DNA from: Streptomyces sp. AC558_RSS880
GTDB taxonomy: Bacteria > Actinomycetota > Actinomycetes > Streptomycetales > Streptomycetaceae
DNA: 64,000 bases
NCBI RefSeq assembly: GCF_019049255.1
Contig: NZ_JAGMUJ010000004.1
Coordinates: 1 to 64,000, forward strand
Direction of reading: 5' to 3'
Shown here one piece after another: positions 63,866-64,000 of this stretch. Below the pieces are notes generated by a model, which worked only from the letters and a program-made list of their open reading frames with translations, had not been told where the DNA came from and made no database searches. A program made the translations under genes and the position numbers. Position 1 is the stretch's first letter, and the number at the start of each line of letters is the position of its first letter.

Positions 63866-64000
63866 GTGCCCCGTATCGCGCTCGTGACCTGCCGGCCCGG
63901 CCCCGAGGTCGCTGAGGACCGGGATCTGCCGGGGCTGGTGCGGGCACTGGAGGAGGCCGGGGCCGAGGCGTCCGCCGAGGTGTGGGACGACGACGGGGTG
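63866..64000 (+). CDS. Partial gene at window end, probable ATP-grasp protein
   Basis: A GTG at 63866 follows GGAGGG at suitable spacing. The 45 visible codons read RIALVTCRPGPEVAEDRDLP, LVRALEEAGAEASAEVWDDDG, the typical first beta-alpha-beta unit of Streptomyces ATP-grasp (RimK-like) proteins, which start with an identical pattern in my memory. The rest lies outside the window, so catalytic motifs cannot be checked. Confidence 0.6.
   Translation, partial: MPRIALVTCRPGPEVAEDRDLPGLVRALEEAGAEASAEVWDDDGV

Overview
The window is a stretch of high-GC actinobacterial chromosome. It is almost certainly Streptomyces and close to S. coelicolor. The codons are strongly GC3-biased, GTG starts are common, and the gene order recO-uppS-zur-znuBCA-glyS ... 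ppdK ... nirBD ... nasA ... dgt ... dnaG-hrdA ... mreB-like ... matB matches my memory of the S. coelicolor core around the SCO2440s to SCO2510s, read in reverse. That comparison is from memory, not from a search. The content is mostly conserved core genes with small accessory insertions.

Layout. 1-2.9 kb is an accessory left edge: a large imperfect inverted repeat, a DUF4328 membrane protein, and a WhiJ-type XRE/DUF397 regulator pair divergent from two tiny coupled ORFs. 2.9-13.5 kb is housekeeping: recO, uppS, two small membrane proteins, the zinc regulon (zur, znuB, znuC, znuA), glyS, an MFS exporter and a dihydrouridine synthase. 13.5-22.5 kb holds a membrane sulfatase, pyruvate phosphate dikinase with a palindrome-rich leader, an LAETG surface protein, a small gene that looks frameshifted, and two Tat-exported beta-propeller-type proteins. 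22.6-38.1 kb contains the nitrogen and sulfur assimilation genes: nirD, nirB, an FAD reductase, a TauE/SafE permease, nasA and a sirohydrochlorin chelatase. Candidate GlnR boxes precede the nir operon and nasA. Among these genes lie a PQQ-propeller protein, an imine-reductase-like gene with an HxlR regulator, a class F sortase with a probable partner, a gamma-glutamylcyclotransferase, a VapBC-type toxin-antitoxin pair and a YdcF protein.

38.2-53.6 kb: dgt, a ferredoxin reductase, a 982-aa protein with an eCIS-core (DUF4157) N-terminus and an apparent R-S-E ADP-ribosyltransferase C-terminus, then dnaG, hrdA, a lipoprotein, a heterodimeric ABC exporter and an FGGY kinase. 53.7-57.3 kb: a YtxH-like protein, two identical tRNA-Asn genes, a CAT-anticodon tRNA, and a stress-signalling group (a 52-aa acidic protein, STAS-ANTAR, STAS, and MEDS-HATPase). 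57.4-64 kb: an MreB-like gene and the malonate locus (matC, matB and a one-chain carboxyltransferase, divergent from the GntR regulator matR), then an 11-bp tandem array and the start of a probable ATP-grasp gene.

How the genes work together. NasA reduces nitrate and NirBD reduces nitrite, using siroheme whose synthesis needs the chelatase; shared GlnR-like sites suggest co-regulation by nitrogen status. Zur probably controls znuA through a site on a likely leaderless promoter. MatC, MatB and the carboxyltransferase should import malonate, activate it and convert malonyl-CoA, under MatR control through two inverted copies of a 17-bp motif. The most unusual single item is the orphan DUF4157-ART protein, a candidate effector for an extracellular contractile injection system encoded elsewhere in the genome.
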